This document shows, piece by piece, positions 6,842 through 7,383 of a DNA stretch of 7,383 bases. Within the stretch, counting starts at the first letter, position 1. Every line of letters begins with the position of its first letter. Source of the DNA: Candidatus Bathyarchaeota archaeon (GTDB lineage: Archaea > Thermoproteota > Bathyarchaeia > 40CM-2-53-6 > RBG-13-38-9); contig JAPKYM010000242.1 in assembly GCA_026394315.1 (NCBI GenBank), positions 1 to 7,383 on the forward strand, written 5' to 3'. Made by a program: the position numbers and the translations under genes. Below the pieces are notes generated by a model. That model was not told the DNA's origin. It saw only the letters and a program-made list of their open reading frames with translations, and ran no database searches.

Positions 6842-6902
6842 CGGCAAAAGTTAAGGTAAAATATGTTGATTCGTGAAATCAAGAGTCTCAGGGTTGTTGA
6901 GA

Positions 6903-7337
6903 ATGATTGAAGGAATGATCTTGGAGCATGTTGGGATAGTCGTAAAGGATCGTGACGCATCGGTAGAATTCTACACCAGAATAATGGGCTTTAAGATCCT
7001 CAGAAAATACGAAACTGACACAATGCGTGTTGCATACATGTATCTTGATGATCAGCTCCTAGAAGTGAACGAGTTCTTAGCCAAAGACAAACCCCTGGGG
7101 CTCTGGCATCTCGGATTCCGTGTGGATGATATGGACAAGGCAATGGCCGAGCTGAAGAAACATGGCGCTGAGTACGTCGACGGCCCCACAAAGTTTCAGC
7201 CCAAAATATACGCCACGGCGGATGTGAGTAACGAGAAGCTTCTGCGAGCACTCAGGCCTCCAACTGATCAGCCATACTGGAGGATATCAAATTTCAGAGA
7301 TCCGAACGGCGTCCTCCTCGAACTACTTGAACGCTAG
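6903..7337 (+). CDS. Vicinal-oxygen-chelate (glyoxalase/dioxygenase fold) metalloprotein
   Basis: Small protein of 144 residues from this ATG. The two beta-alpha-beta-beta-beta halves of the VOC fold are clear: first half LEHVGIVVKDRDASVEFY to LLEVNEF, second half GLWHLGFRVDD to FRDPNGVLLELLER. The four metal positions read H9, E54, H69, E140, the glyoxalase I-like H-E-H-E pattern, so a divalent metal site is likely. An insertion of about 25 residues (98-125, proline-rich) sits before the last strand. Family members include lactoylglutathione lyase-like enzymes, methylmalonyl-CoA epimerases, extradiol dioxygenases and resistance proteins; the sequence does not choose among them. Start alternatives are GTG at 6873, ten residues longer with no family-like sequence, and ATG at 6915 (MILEHVGI), which fits many relatives. 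It is divergent from the alcohol dehydrogenase, which would suit detoxification of a carbonyl, but that is inference. Confidence 0.88.
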   Translation: MIEGMILEHVGIVVKDRDASVEFYTRIMGFKILRKYETDTMRVAYMYLDDQLLEVNEFLAKDKPLGLWHLGFRVDDMDKAMAELKKHGAEYVDGPTKFQPKIYATADVSNEKLLRALRPPTDQPYWRISNFRDPNGVLLELLER

Positions 7338-7383
7338 CGCGCGAGCTTCTTGCTAAAATGGCTAGAAATGGCTTTTAATGGAC

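Noticed and set aside
6873..6902. GTG at 6873 as the start of the VOC-family gene
   Set aside because: The extra ten residues (VKSRVSGLLR) lie upstream of the conserved fold and no Shine-Dalgarno is evident; the ATGs at 6903 or 6915 match family N-termini better. It cannot be fully excluded.
6750..7343. Exact 11-bp direct repeat GCTAGCGCGCG at 6750-6760 and 7333-7343, flanking the VOC gene
   Set aside because: About six repeated 11-mers are expected by chance in a window of this size, there is no transposase or integrase, and the second copy begins inside the gene's last codons. Not an attachment site on this evidence.
7338..7383. AT-rich GCTTTTAATGG near the right edge as a promoter for a following gene, with a short AAATGGCT repeat
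   Set aside because: The window ends before any gene appears, and the motif is too short to support a call.

Overview
The window reads as a stretch of archaeal chromosome carrying ordinary metabolic genes. The archaeal reading rests on four things: an ADP-forming acyl-CoA synthetase with its alpha and beta parts fused; a tungsten/molybdenum aldehyde ferredoxin oxidoreductase homologue; a histidine kinase with the TTKAKGMG-type ATP lid common in archaeal kinases; and AT-rich TATA-like boxes instead of -35/-10 pairs. GTG and TTG also appear as likely starts. A mesophilic, Bathyarchaeia- or Thaumarchaeota-like lineage would fit, but the sequence alone does not settle this. I see no rRNA, tRNA, CRISPR array, insertion sequence or integrase.

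Layout from left to right: the 3' end of a sensor histidine kinase (+); a complete short-chain dehydrogenase/reductase (+); an aldehyde ferredoxin oxidoreductase homologue (+) with a large internal in-frame gap; then, convergent to it, the fused ADP-forming acyl-CoA synthetase (-). Upstream of the synthetase on the same strand, 89 bp away, is an iron-type alcohol dehydrogenase (-). Divergent from that gene is a small vicinal-oxygen-chelate (glyoxalase-fold) metalloprotein (+). No gene-free stretch exceeds 300 bp.

The three central enzymes could be consecutive steps: alcohol to aldehyde (iron alcohol dehydrogenase), aldehyde to acid with ferredoxin reduction (AOR family), and acid/acyl-CoA interconversion coupled to ADP/ATP (acyl-CoA synthetase). 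The SDR could add a further carbonyl/alcohol step, and the glyoxalase-like protein could handle a reactive carbonyl. This is inference from gene families and proximity only. It is weakened because the AOR homologue lacks the segment that should carry one of its two pterin-binding motifs.

That AOR is the most notable object here. The reading frame is intact, and both ends and all four iron-sulfur cysteines are present. However, about 80 residues normally found between the CxxCxxxC cluster motif and the following helix are absent, and the N-terminal cofactor loop is also atypical. I found no convincing undescribed multi-gene system.
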